Below the pieces are notes generated by a model that saw only the letters and a program-made list of their open reading frames with translations, searched no databases and was not told the origin of the DNA. From Lepidodermella squamata (taxonomy: Eukaryota; Gastrotricha), in the NCBI GenBank assembly GCA_047495785.1, contig JBLDXI010000028.1, forward strand, positions 620,001 through 684,000: a stretch of 64,000 nucleotides of DNA, in the 5' to 3' direction. The position numbers were made by a program, and so were the translations under genes. Below are positions 46,502 to 57,791 of this stretch, piece by piece (positions within the stretch are counted from its first letter, which is position 1; every line of letters begins with the position of its first letter).

Positions 46502-49072
46502 CTAGCCCCTGGCAAATACAGCATAGTTAACAGGATGCCGTAGGTATATTTCAATTTCCTGCGAAATAATTGGCGTCGCCGATGATAAATGGTGTTGCAC
46601 GAGGTGCGCAATGCTGATGAACTGGCGGTCGCGCGTCCGCACCGCGCCTTCCGGGTCGATGAGCAGCAAATGCTTGACGCCGCAGAACTCGGTGCGGCCG
46701 CTTAGCACGAACTGGCCGGGCGTTCGGCCCGATTCGCGGACGAGAAAATCGCCGGCGTTCACGAGACGCGCTTCGGCTTCGTCGCGGTCGATGGCGCCGT
46801 GGAACCACGGCTGCCCGTAGACACCCTGCTTTTGTTGCACTTTAATCGGGGAGGTAGAGTCGACTGAAAAACCTGAAAGTATTCAGAGGAAAATGTTAAA
46901 AATTGACTGGGAAAATGAGAGGAGTAGCAGTTTGATGCGAAAATTTGCAAAAAATAAGGCCACATTAAAAATCATTCAAATTGGCAATTTTTGCCTTGAG
47001 AAAGTATTTTGAAAACTAATAAAATAATAGAAATATTTTCCGAATTCCGAATTCAGCTTTAAATTCAGCTTCAGCATTTCATTCTCATTTTCTATTCATT
47101 TCCGCCAATAATACAAAAATAAAACATTTTACTTTTCAAATGCGAAACTCAACTTCAAGTGCAATAAAATGTCGAGAAAAAATAAATTCGGTTAAAGTTA
47201 AACATACCTTAATAACTGAATTACATAGTTCAAAACATATCGTATTTTATCGAAAATTCTAAATGCCAAATAGGTTCACAACTGTCCCAATTTATGGTAA
47301 CAGCCCAAAATTTGAGGCTCTGGTAATAGATTATCCCACAGAATGGTGTCTTCTGAGTTTCCCGATCCAATATCGATTTCAAGTATTGAATTTACTAATC
47401 AGTGATTTTCCGATATCAACGAGCCCGAGAATGAATCCCTGACTGATGGTACCAGGAGGAAATAAAATGAAATATCCCAGGGCCAGAAAAAGTCTTTATT
47501 TTAGTGGTGAAAATATGTTGACTCTTAAATTTCTTTAATCATAAATTGGATAAATTCTTACTTTGATTATTAGGCTGGGGCGACATCAAACTGCCAGCGC
47601 TGCCTATCGAATCGTTGACATATTCTCGCGAATCGTGGCTCATATTCAAATTATGGTGATTGCCATTGTTTCCATTACTCCGCGATTGCTTGTTACCCGG
47701 CGATACGTTGTTGCTATTGCTAACCAACGCCGGCTTGTCGCGAATGATCTCCGCAAAGGTTGTTGTGTTAGGTGGCAGTGAAGTCGTCGACTGGTTCTGT
47801 TGCGGCTGCGACTGCAGAAAATCACCGGCATGAGCGAGCAGTTGATTGCGTTGCGCAACTAGTCGACTGAATTTGAGATCGAAAGCCTGGCCCAGCGTGC
47901 CGATGAGCTCCTTCGCGACGGGCACGCTCGGCGCCAACAGCACGTGACACGCCCGGCCTTGCTCAGCATCTTTCGCCACGAAAGCAACGCAAGATGACAC
48001 ATCCTGGTTACAAAACAGGGAAAATTTAGAGAACTGATAAAGAACTTGTGCTGCTGGGGGTTGAAAATTGGCGCGTGAAGGTGTGCCACGTGCCACAGAA
48101 ATAGCACGTGCGAATAACAAATGTTACGTTAATTTTGGAGGTCAAAAGGTCAAAAACTGGTTTTTGTACTTACGTCGTCACCTTTCGAGGCGAATGACAC
48201 CAGCGAGAGTTGAAAACAACCGATACGCTGCAATAAAAACAGACATTAGAAATGATAAGCAATTTTTAAAAAAATTGCGAATTTGAATGAATTTTTTTAG
48301 TTCAATCGACCAAATTTTTGGACATTTGAATAACATCTACAGGCTCCGTTGAGTCTCGAAAAATCCACTTACATCTCCTGATACTCGGTCTGAGATGAGC
48401 AATCGTTCAATGTTGACCGAAACTGTAACAGGCTGGTTTGCGTTCGATAAATCTGGCGAAGTCCCCACAAATTGACCGAGTTGTTGCGTTGAAGCTGACG
48501 AAGAGCTCTAAAATATGAGAAACCATTAATGGTCATTTCAATTTTTAGAGAAGTAAAAAAGTTAGAAATCATAGCCAGAAGTTTCAATCTAATCATTCTC
48601 AAGTTTTTGATAATAAAATTCTAGTAATTTTATTCATCTCCAAACTTCCGAAAATTCATCGGACAAGTTCTTTTTAAACTCCATTTTTCTCGTGAGCCTT
48701 ACTATTAAATATTTAAATTAAAAAAAATATGTATCAAACTAACCGCTGATCGTTTTCGAATTGGAGCACTCGGATACAGCGCGCCGTATATTCGATCGAT
48801 ACATTCTCGGGCAAGAATAGTTCGAGACGTGAAATCCAAGTCTTTCATAGGCCGAAGCACTTCGATAGAACCGCAATACTGCCGTTAATAAAGCCAGTTA
48901 TTTTCAATATTCCGAGTCAAGCACAAAAAATTACCGTCACATCATAGCTTAGACCTTGCTCACTCATCAAATCGTTATCGGAATGAGGCCACACTGTAGA
49001 GGTCGTTGCGCTGCTGTCATTCTGATTTTGATTCGACGCATTGGAATGTTGTGTCACTATTACCGATGCCAT
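46502..49072 (-). CDS. SHC: SHC-family adaptor (PTB-CH1-SH2)
   Basis: A signalling adaptor linking phosphotyrosine receptors to Grb2/Ras. Exons (minus): 49072-48935, 48878-48744, 48507-48373, 48227-48174, 48003-47562, 46872-46502; 424 residues, all phases agree. The PTB domain (about residues 40-205) has GLSYDV...YCGSIEVLRPMKDLDF and CVAFVAKD...RACHVL, closely as in SHC proteins. The linker (CH1) is Asn/Ser/Gln-rich and has a Tyr-Val-Asn motif (EYVND), the consensus Grb2 SH2 site. The C-terminal SH2 domain starts at PWFHG and has GDFLVRES with the phosphotyrosine-binding Arg. Two acceptors 9 bases apart (CAG at 46873 and 46864) could add or drop three residues. The start lies 104 bp behind the stop of the gene upstream. 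Confidence 0.92.
47287..47425 (-). repeat. Dispersed repeat, copy 2
   Basis: Inverted counterpart of the blocks at 7234-7450, lying in the last intron of the SHC gene (46873-47561). Confidence 0.45.
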
Positions 49073-49176
49073 CCGAAATTTCACATTAAAAACTACACCA
49101 AATTGAAATTGAATAAAAAAATTAATGAAAATGTTTTTGCAGCCCAACAATAACATTAAAATTCGATTTTTTCTTT

Positions 49177-49746
49177 CTATAACATTTTGACGATTTTTTT
49201 CGGCTTTTTCACCCCGCCACTGATTGTGGCCGGCGATTTCGAGGTTTGCGATGACGAGGAGCCGTGAAAAGCTGGCGGCAGGGACGGCTCAGGTGACGTG
49301 ATTTTACTACTCGAGTTGTATAACCGCTTCATCGGCCCCTCTCCACTTTCTTCATTTTCCACCATAACAAAAGGAGTGTCGACGTCACCGCCTTCGTAAG
49401 GCTGTATCGTATCGCAGTATACTCTGTTCGCTGGTAATAAAAAATTAGGAAAAATAAAATTAAGCTGATCAAATAATGAGAATTTATGACTCACGTTTTA
49501 AAGATTGTTCAGCTTCCAACTCGCGTTGTTTTGCGTCAAATGGTGACGAAGTCGATGGGGCAGACTCGGCTCGCTTTTTCATACCTCTCTATAATAAAAA
49601 AATGAGAGAAAATTACAGAAAATTTGGTAATTATAATAAAATAGGAAATAAAATGTTGAGAAAAAAATTACCTTTTGAAATTGCCAACTATCAGCTTTGT
49701 TGACACGCCGTTTTGAGAAATGATCCAAATTAGCGAATCGAGTCAT
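49177..49746 (-). CDS. Unknown small hydrophilic protein, 140 residues
   Basis: Exons (minus): 49746-49672, 49588-49495, 49430-49177; phases agree. The protein is charged and Ser/Pro-rich, with a basic N-terminal third, a short acidic middle (VENEESGEG) and a Lys-rich end (KKPKKIVKML). There is no signal peptide or membrane segment, so a nuclear or cytosolic disordered protein is likely. I do not recognise the family. It precedes SHC on the same strand with a 104-bp gap. Confidence 0.65.
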
Positions 49747-50957
49747 TTTTAAAGTCAAAAATATCTAAAAATAATAATTCAGGAGATTTTAATTCATTTT
49801 CATTCCATCATTTTTTGATCGACTGCTATTCGTTTTTTCAAGGCTGATCTTTGACATCCAATACACGTATATAATAATAATATAATATTGCTCCAGATTA
49901 CAATAATCATCTGAATAATTGCGACTATAATATGTTATTTTCGACGGAAAAAAGAGGCACCCAGCAGAGAGAGAGAGAGAATAGAATGAACACAAGCTAG
50001 TGCAAATAAGTCACAGCACAAAAGAAGAAGAAGCTCATCATCGTTTTTAAACGGACAAAAATTTCGAACAGAAAAGCGACGATTTATCATCCATTTAAAC
50101 AGTAAAAATGACGGGAAGAATAATCAGCGAGATTTACGCGAGAAATTTCATCGATTCATTCCAGAACAAAATCAGTTAGCGTCGAGTGGCGCCGGCTTAT
50201 AAGTGGCACACAACCGTTGTTGCTTCAAATACTGCTGCTGTTAATGAACAAAATCTTCTTTCGAGGCAAAAAACTTTCCGGAAAAATTGTTAAATCAAAG
50301 AAATTCAACCAAAATGTGTATTTTCATCTCATGAAGTGTGTTATTTTGGTCGACGTTATCCAGTCAGTAGTAGTGATATCATGCATTTCATACAAAAAGC
50401 AGAAGGTTTTATTCAGTTCATTTATATAAAAGCTCATATTTAGGGCGAAGAAATACAGAAATTAATTATAGTCATTACGTCTCGGTTTATAGTTTCCGGT
50501 GCAGAACTCTAATCAATAATCGGAAGCAGATTGCATTTTTCTGGCTCTTGAGGCAAAAATTATCTAGGTCGCTCTAATGGAGAACAATTAGTAAAAAATT
50601 ATCAATTAAATCTAACATTAAATTGTGTCTCCCAAATACAATTCTTTGGAATATATATTCATAGTTTTGGGACATCGCACACAAAATTTAATATTCCTCA
50701 GACCCTCGCTAAGACTTCATGAAGGGGAAAATCGATTTCTATGCATCTCAACAATATTTTCTATGCATCTCAACAATATTTATTGCAGCTTTTCGTGAAG
50801 AATAGGGCAATTTTTATATAAAATCTACCTCCTCCTCTTTTAATAGAGCTTCTCTCAGTGATTTTTGTCTCAATGAACGAATAAATTTGCGGTGTCATTT
50901 TTTTCCAGAGTTTAATAATTAATAATAAATTTATCAGATAGACGAAAAAAATACTAA
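49747..50957. other. Spacer, no gene seen
   Basis: AT-rich. It has a GA dinucleotide run near 49969-49981, and a repeated TTTCTATGCATCTCAACAAT (near 50737 and 50757, tandem duplicate of about 20 bp). No coding support. Confidence 0.5.
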
Positions 50958-53900
50958 TCAGTAGTGCGATGAAGCAAGCTGCGGAATGACGCCTGATGAC
51001 GAGGACATGGTCGAAGAAGTGGAGGCCGCCGACGAGATTTGCGGCACAATGGGAGATGCGACCATCGAGGCGCCGCCGGTTGGAACGACGCCGGCGCCCG
51101 ATGAAGACGAAGTGTTTACTGCGCTGCCGCCGCCTGATGGGATCGAGGAGAGCAGCGAGGCTGGCACTTGGCCGATCGGCGTCTGGTGGATGCGGTCTTC
51201 GGCCGAGGCCATCATCATGCGAACTGAAGTGTTGAATAATTGCCATTCGTCGGAGCGAGGCGAGCCGGTAGACTAGAAAATTCGGAAACAAGAGAAATAT
51301 AAATTCAAATCACTCGAGGCAATGAGCAGAGACTTGTGGTTCTCTATAATCATATCAGTTTCTTTTGTTATTAAAACAGCGAATATGATAATAGGAGTAA
51401 CTCTATGTCCTGCCACATAAGCATTTTTCCGTAATAATTGTCCATCCTACAATTTCGAAGTCGTTTCGACAATTATAAATCAAGGTTGTGATTTAGTTAT
51501 TTATAATGACGTACGCCTCATCAAATGACAATGTAAAGCAATATTTAGCGCAATTAATGCGTTGGATTCCAGCATCACATAGCCCAGCAAGGAGTAATTC
51601 CAAAGACTGCCGAGGCGAAAAATTTAAAAGTAAAAAGCGGCTATTAACATTTATTTCGGAATGCAAATATAGGAAATTAATTTTTTATGCAATTTCGAAA
51701 TTTAAATAGAAAATTACCAGGTACAGCTGGATGGTGAGACTTTTTTATCCGAAAGTTACAAATTAATGAGGCAAATTTACTTCAAGCCTGACAAAAGTAT
51801 TTGGGAAGCGGCTTCAAAGCCTCTAAAGGAAATCGATTTCACCAACATTCGCTAGTTTTCGGTACCCTGGGAAGTGAGTATGCTAGGAGTGTATTCTGTT
51901 TAGCCGAGGATTCCAGTTTAGGAAAATATGGATTCCAGAAAAATGACATAAATTGGAACCCATGGAATCCATGGAAAAATGCAGGCAAATTCTGATTTTT
52001 GGTCAACTCGATTAATGAAGACACTCCGCCAGAAAACAGCCCAAATATGCATTTTATTTTTATTTTATTTATAATTATTGAAATCTTGTTTTGCTGGATA
52101 CTTCGACATGTTCGGAGAAAATCATCTATTATATGAGATAAATACCTATCCATGAAAAATTAACACCTTAGTTGCTTCCTGGTGGAAATTCTCCAATAAC
52201 AATTAATATTTGGGTTGATTTCGGGAGGAGCGTCTCAATTTTAGCCATATTTTTTATGTAAAGTCGTTTCATTTCCTACTAAATTTCCTACATTTTTTTG
52301 GTAAGATTGTAAAAATTATCACAAACCTCGTTGATGCTGTACATATGCAAAAGGCCGCTTTCAGTACCAGCGGCTAGGAACAACCCACTCGGGTGCCACG
52401 AGATGCGTTTGATCAACGACCGGCCGCTTTCAACCGCCGTCTGCGCAATCGGCACCTCGCAGTTTGTATTCAAATCGTACAAATACAAGCGACCAGACGC
52501 ATCGCTAGACGCAAACAGCGCCGGGTGGACAGGCGACCATTTGACGTCAGTCGAAGAATCTTGCCCCTCGCGGAACTGCTCGATATACATTTTCGTCGAC
52601 CGCGTCGACCACAACCGCACAGCCCAGTCGTTCGACGCTGTTAGCACAAGATTCGAGAAGTCTATCGGACCCCTGGCGTGGTGTGTGTCCACGGCCGTTA
52701 GGTTGAACTGGTGGCCGTAGTCGAACTGGTCGAGGACGCCCTGTTTATTGCCGTGCCGGCACGCCGTGTACAGCGCCCCGTCTTCCGAGCCGACTACAAA
52801 ATTGTTCGGGTCGTTGTCGAGGAAGGCGCAACACACGGCGTTGACTGGTTTTTGCTTGTAGGCTAAATCTAGGGTTTCCTGCGGCTGCGAGAACATGTCC
52901 AGGGTCCACGAGCACAGCCGGCCGTCAGTTGATATCGAAATCAAGTTGTTGGCGTTCTGTGTGCCGACCACCTTCAGGCAGTAGATCGGGTGCGTGTGCG
53001 CGGTTGACGAGAGTGGGGTGCGGTTGGCGGGGGTTCGGCGAGGCAGCCGCGTGTCCCATAGTACGACTTGGCCTGAGTACGTCGCGCCAACAACGAGATT
53101 GGGGTGGAAAGGGGCGAAACACGCAGCTCGAACCGGAGACTGAATGAAAAAATTAAGAAAAATTATTTAAAATTATAAATATCAGAGAAATTCAACGAGG
53201 AAAAGAATCAACACGAAATAGCTCAAAAACTTTCAAAATAAACGGTGTAACTGGAAAATATTAAGGTTTGAGGTGCCACTTAAATGTGAGAATAATTACG
53301 AAAAAAATTCGATTGATTTCTTGAAACCTAGCGGCTATCGACAAGGATCAAGGAATCCATGATAATTTACTGTATGCCTATCACTAAGTCGTGAAATTCT
53401 GAAGAAAACAGAATGAATTTTGGAACCACTGGGCTCTAAATTTGGGTTATCGGTAAAATTTCCATATCCAATGATGAGAGAAATGTAAAAAAGTGCAAGG
53501 GATCGATTAAATTTCGCCAAACATTCAATTTCAGGAGAAATTTAGGTTCCAAGGCTAAGATGAACCATACAACTAGATGTAGAATTAGTTAAAAAAAAAC
53601 CAGAAAATCCGATGAGAAGTTCGAATGATCGATGAGAAGGAAATTTATTTCCAATTTTGATAATATCACTGGGTTGAAAAATGGGAGATTTATTCTACAA
53701 AACAATTTCAAATTTCAACATGCTTTTAATTTAAGTTTATTAAATCTGAGTTCTCCGGAAATTTAGAGGTTTAGTAGAAAATTGAGGTGAGCGGAAATTG
53801 AATTAGATAGATACAATTGCAATCACAATCGAATGAGAAATTCATGAAAATTTATCAAATTTGGACAAGAAATCAGAATATATGCTATAACGCACCTCAG

Positions 53901-55965
53901 CGTGAAAGACGAATTCCGGAGCAGCACCAGCAAATTTCGTGTTCCAGATGAGAACAAGGCCCTGCGGATCGGCGATGGCCGAATCGCCGTGGTCGCAATA
54001 AGACGCCAACGCGAGCTCAGGGTTGATGGGCGAAAAATCCACCGCCGTCACGAGGCGATGCCGCGACCCGAACCGGTCGTCCGTAAACGTCGTCGCCAGA
54101 CTGAAAATCTCATTCGACCCGGACGCGGCCTTGCCGGCCGATAAATCGCGCGTGTAATCGATGCAAACATCCGGCTGTGTCAACGCCCGCTCCAGCACGC
54201 GAGACGCTCGCATGACAAACGACTGAAACCGCTCCGAGCCGACAATTTGCGACCGCTCCTCCTCGCTCAGGTCGCGGATAACGGGGGGCGGGGTGACTTG
54301 AGCGGGTTTTGCATCGCTGTCATGGCGCGAAACGGGCCCGGCACCGTTCGCCGCGGTCTGGCCCGCCATTTCGTACTCGTTCGGCGAAGTGCCGAATTTC
54401 GTCGAGTGGTGGTGCGATGTCGGGATATCGTCTTCATCGCCGTCGTAGGCCAGAACTAATGAAAAGCAATCAACACACAGCTTATCAAATTACAGTACAA
54501 CATTATAGTGGCGTATAACAAGCAACAAAAATACGAGGCGAAATAATAATACAATAAAATTAGGAAAATTGGTGGTAATAAAAGAAGTATCTTTTTTATT
54601 CAGCTGAGGATCAACTTCCAAAGCCCAGCCAAAAAATGAAATGAAATAAAACCATGCCCTGAATCTATTACCACCGTAAAGTAAACCAGTTTTACATACC
54701 TGGTGGCAATAGGCTATTTCTCTTGCTTTTCAGGCCTATAAATCGGTCAATATCAATTATTCAAGGATGGGGAGGAGCAAATATATTCCGTGAATTTTCA
54801 AAATTAAAAACTTGAAAATAATTTCAAATTTCAGACCAATAGCTAAGGACTAAAAATATAACTTTCACTACTATTTCAAATTTGAAAAGCTTTCCTAATC
54901 AAACGAATCGAAACGACAAAATACGTATTTTCCTCTGTGCACTAACAATGGAAAAAGAACATGCTATGACAGTGCAATGCAAACTGACTTTGATCAAGAC
55001 AACATGGAAAAATTGACAACAAATAATGAAACAAGACAAGACAAAAAATTGGCCAAAAACCAAATTTATACAACGAAATGTAAACTAAAATATTTTTTGT
55101 TCATAATGCATAGCCTTGCGTGTTTGTTCCCTACCTGCGTGAGGAGGATGAATGGGCGCGAATTCGTCGTCCCATTCGAAATTAGAAAAAAACTTGGGTG
55201 AACTGATGCGCGAAGAACCGGCCGCTGTATCAAATATCGACAGGACATAAGATGGTCAATTCAATTTTAGGTACACATCAACACACGTCAAAACAAGCAA
55301 AGAACTTTGAAAAAGATCTGTAACCCGACTCAACTCGATTCGAGAAGTTATTAGTCGAAAAAGCAGAAGAAATTAGTCCTTTTTAGACTCACCGTAATAG
55401 TCGAATGAAGATTTCGGAGGCCGACTATCGCCTGAACCGCCTACAATGTGGTAATCGTTTGCATTAGGTGTTGACGGAAGCGTTTGGACTTCTTTCGAAT
55501 AAGTTATGCTCTCTTTAGGCAGAATCACTTCGGACCGAATCGGAGCTATGGAAAGCTGTGTTCTCCTTCTGAAATTAAAAAAAATTATAATCAATTTCAT
55601 TTCCTTCAAGAATTATCAACTTTTGAGCCGATAACTTACTTTGTTGAGCCAGATTCACTGTTAGGAGGCATCATAATACTTTGACTAGGCGTTAGGAAGC
55701 TTTCGTGAACTCCGGAAACCGCCGAATTAGTCATCGAATTAGGTACTCGCATTTCAATGCCAGAATTAGACCGCGGCAAATCGCCGATTCCAAGCGAGGC
55801 TATGATTTCATCAGCCCCTAGCTTGGTGTTAATCTGCGGCTGGCTGTCATTTGATGGCAGAATTCCTGAGCCACGAGTTCTCCCTGAAGCTAATTCATTG
55901 CGAGACTGACGCATACTCTCCAACTTGCGCCGCTTCTCTTCAAGCTCGCGCTGTCGATCGGACAT
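50958..55965 (-). CDS. Cytoplasmic dynein 1 intermediate chain
   Basis: A WD-repeat subunit that links dynein heavy chains to dynactin and light chains. Exons (minus): 55965-55640, 55568-55393, 55224-55135, 54455-53896, 53139-52327, 51272-50958; 759 residues, phases agree. The start MSDRQRELEEKRRKLESMR is the p150Glued-binding helix. A KEVQT motif near residue 130 fits an LC8 light-chain site. A WD40 propeller fills exons 4-5 (VASYH/ASYCDHG, VVGTQNANNLISISTDGRLCSW, WSPVHPALFA). The last exon holds the DEW end block and then about 85 residues of Ser/Gly/Pro/Ala-rich tail that usual intermediate chains lack. The 90-base third exon is a possible cassette. Confidence 0.92.
55135..55224 (-). other. 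Possible cassette exon of the dynein intermediate chain
   Basis: 90 bases between a GATACAG acceptor and an AG/GTAGGG donor, fitting both flanking phases; it can be skipped without changing frame. It encodes a WDDEF-containing acidic patch. Dynein intermediate chains are commonly spliced in this linker region. Confidence 0.5.
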
Positions 55966-56091
55966 TTTCCGAGAACCGATCAACAACAAGATAACAAAAA
56001 AATCTAAAGGAAAATCAAGGAAAATCGATGAAATTAGCATTACTCGAGAAATATCGTGTGATGGAATGAAATGAATGTAGTTCAGAATGAA

Positions 56092-57051
56092 TTAATTAGC
56101 TCGAGCAGTTTCACGAACGATCTTGTTGAACCAAAAATTGTAGCAAATAGCAACGAGACGGAAAATTCCTCCGAGAGTAGTTTCAGCAACACTTTGCAGC
56201 AGTCCACTTGGTGGAGCCATGCCAGCAGTTAACGTAGCTAACAGCCAGCCATCCATACCAACAGAGCAAAAGAAATTTCCCTGCAAAATTTGCGGAATCA
56301 CAGCTTTAGCAACTTCATCAGACGAAAATAGCCCAGAAGTTTGCGAGATCTTGTGAGTAGGCAATGGTTTTCCGATTTGTTCAACGGCGTAACCAGGAGT
56401 ATCGGTGTCAGGTGGGAAAACCATTGAAACAGATATTTTATGAGGGGCCAACTCCATAGCGAGTCCCTCGGCAAGTCCTCGTAGCGCGAATTTCGATGCT
56501 GAATAAGGCGCAAATCCGAAAATTCCGACCTGACCGGCCTGAGATGATGTAAAAACGACAATTCCTTTTCCGTTTTGAATCATTCTCGGCACTACAACTC
56601 GGGTGACGAAAGCCGACGAGTAGTAATTAATGCGAATCATGTCTTCGATGATTTTAGGGTCAGACCTGTCGAATTCACGGGCGACGCTCGACCCAGCGCA
56701 GTTGAAAAGAATGTCAATTGGGCCGTTTTGATCAACGACGTCTTCGATAGCAGTTTCGATTGCGGTGTAAGATCCTGACAAATCGCAACTGACCGTCAAA
56801 ATTTCGGCTTTCAAGCCTTCCAATGACGATTTGGCAGTGGCGAGTTTCGCTTTGTCACGAGCTATGATTGTAACTTTTCGACATTTTCCAGCGAAAATCT
56901 TAGCGGCTGCAAGACCTATTCCACTTGATCCTCCCGTGATGAGAACATGTGCGGTATCAAGCTTGACATTTGGCACCACGCGTCTTTTAGCAACGATGAA
57001 ATAGACGCCGCAAAGCGCCATCAAGACTATCAGAATCAATGTGAAAATCAT
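56092..57051 (-). CDS. KDSR: 3-ketodihydrosphingosine reductase (short-chain dehydrogenase)
   Basis: Reduces 3-ketodihydrosphingosine to dihydrosphingosine with NADPH at the endoplasmic reticulum, the second step of sphingolipid synthesis. 319 residues in one exon. An N-terminal membrane helix (about 1-22) precedes a Rossmann fold with TGGSSGIG (near residue 40), NCAG (near 117), the catalytic Ser in the TSSQ strand, and YSASK (near 182). A second hydrophobic stretch lies at the C-terminus. Length and layout match KDSR. It lies 126 bp upstream of the dynein intermediate chain ATG, same strand, with a pyrimidine-rich CCTTTAG site in the gap. Confidence 0.88.
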   Translation of the reverse strand: MIFTLILIVLMALCGVYFIVAKRRVVPNVKLDTAHVLITGGSSGIGLAAAKIFAGKCRKVTIIARDKAKLATAKSSLEGLKAEILTVSCDLSGSYTAIETAIEDVVDQNGPIDILFNCAGSSVAREFDRSDPKIIEDMIRINYYSSAFVTRVVVPRMIQNGKGIVVFTSSQAGQVGIFGFAPYSASKFALRGLAEGLAMELAPHKISVSMVFPPDTDTPGYAVEQIGKPLPTHKISQTSGLFSSDEVAKAVIPQILQGNFFCSVGMDGWLLATLTAGMAPPSGLLQSVAETTLGGIFRLVAICYNFWFNKIVRETARAN

Positions 57052-57392
57052 CTATGATTGCAAACAAAAAGCAATTCTTGTAAGTATATGGATGTTTTAC
57101 TAAATAAGACGACCAGATCTATTTTAGGCAAGACAGCATTCAATCCTCAAAAGAGGCAAACTCAAAAAATTAACCGGCAGAAAGCATTATGCACCTTTGG
57201 CTGTTAACAATCACCGAAGCTGAGCTGAAATATACTTAAGCGAAACTGGAAGCAACAAATGTTTTAATACTTCTCACAACTTGAATGAATAATTGATCAC
57301 AAGCAATAATTTGATTATCAGGGTGGTTAATGATTGTCATTTTGATCATAGCCCTCTACGGGTAGGCACAATGTCGAAAAGGGGATTCATAT
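57052..57392. other. Spacer between FABP and KDSR
   Basis: 341 bp, no coding support. It holds the FABP 3' region. Confidence 0.5.
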
Positions 57393-57791
57393 CTATTCGC
57401 CCTTCTTGTACTTGCGGGTGGCAGTGACACCATTGGCAACACAGACAGCAATCAGCTCATCACCTTCAATGTAGCGGGTGATGGTAGAGTCAACCTTGGC
57501 CTTCTGGGTCTGGATGAGCTTGCCATCTTCGAATTTGAAGGTCGACTTGACAGTGCGGCCGTCGGCAGTAGTCTCTTCGAACTCTTGCTCAAGCTCGAAC
57601 TCAATGGTGACGGTCTTGAAAGTCGATTCAGTGGTCAAAGTAATTTTGCTACCGTTGACAGCAATAATAACGTTGGGTTTAGCCAAGTTACCCATTTGGC
57701 GCATCGGCCAGCTAACACCAACCTCCTTCATGTAGTCATCAAAGTTCTCGCTAGTTTGCAAAACCCACTTTCCAGCCAATGCTTCAACCAT
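57393..57791 (-). CDS. Intracellular fatty-acid-binding protein
   Basis: 132 residues, the usual length of cytosolic FABPs. It opens with the family signature (GKWVLQTSENFDDYMKEVGV) and ends with the strand pair carrying TRKYKK; the ligand-contacting TRxY region is present. It binds fatty acids or retinoid-like lipids in a beta barrel. The ATG at 57791 is chosen over an in-frame upstream alternative because FABPs start directly before this motif. There is no signal peptide, unlike secreted nematode homologues. The gene has no intron, while animal FABP genes generally have three. Confidence 0.93.
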   Translation of the reverse strand: MVEALAGKWVLQTSENFDDYMKEVGVSWPMRQMGNLAKPNVIIAVNGSKITLTTESTFKTVTIEFELEQEFEETTADGRTVKSTFKFEDGKLIQTQKAKVDSTITRYIEGDELIAVCVANGVTATRKYKKGE

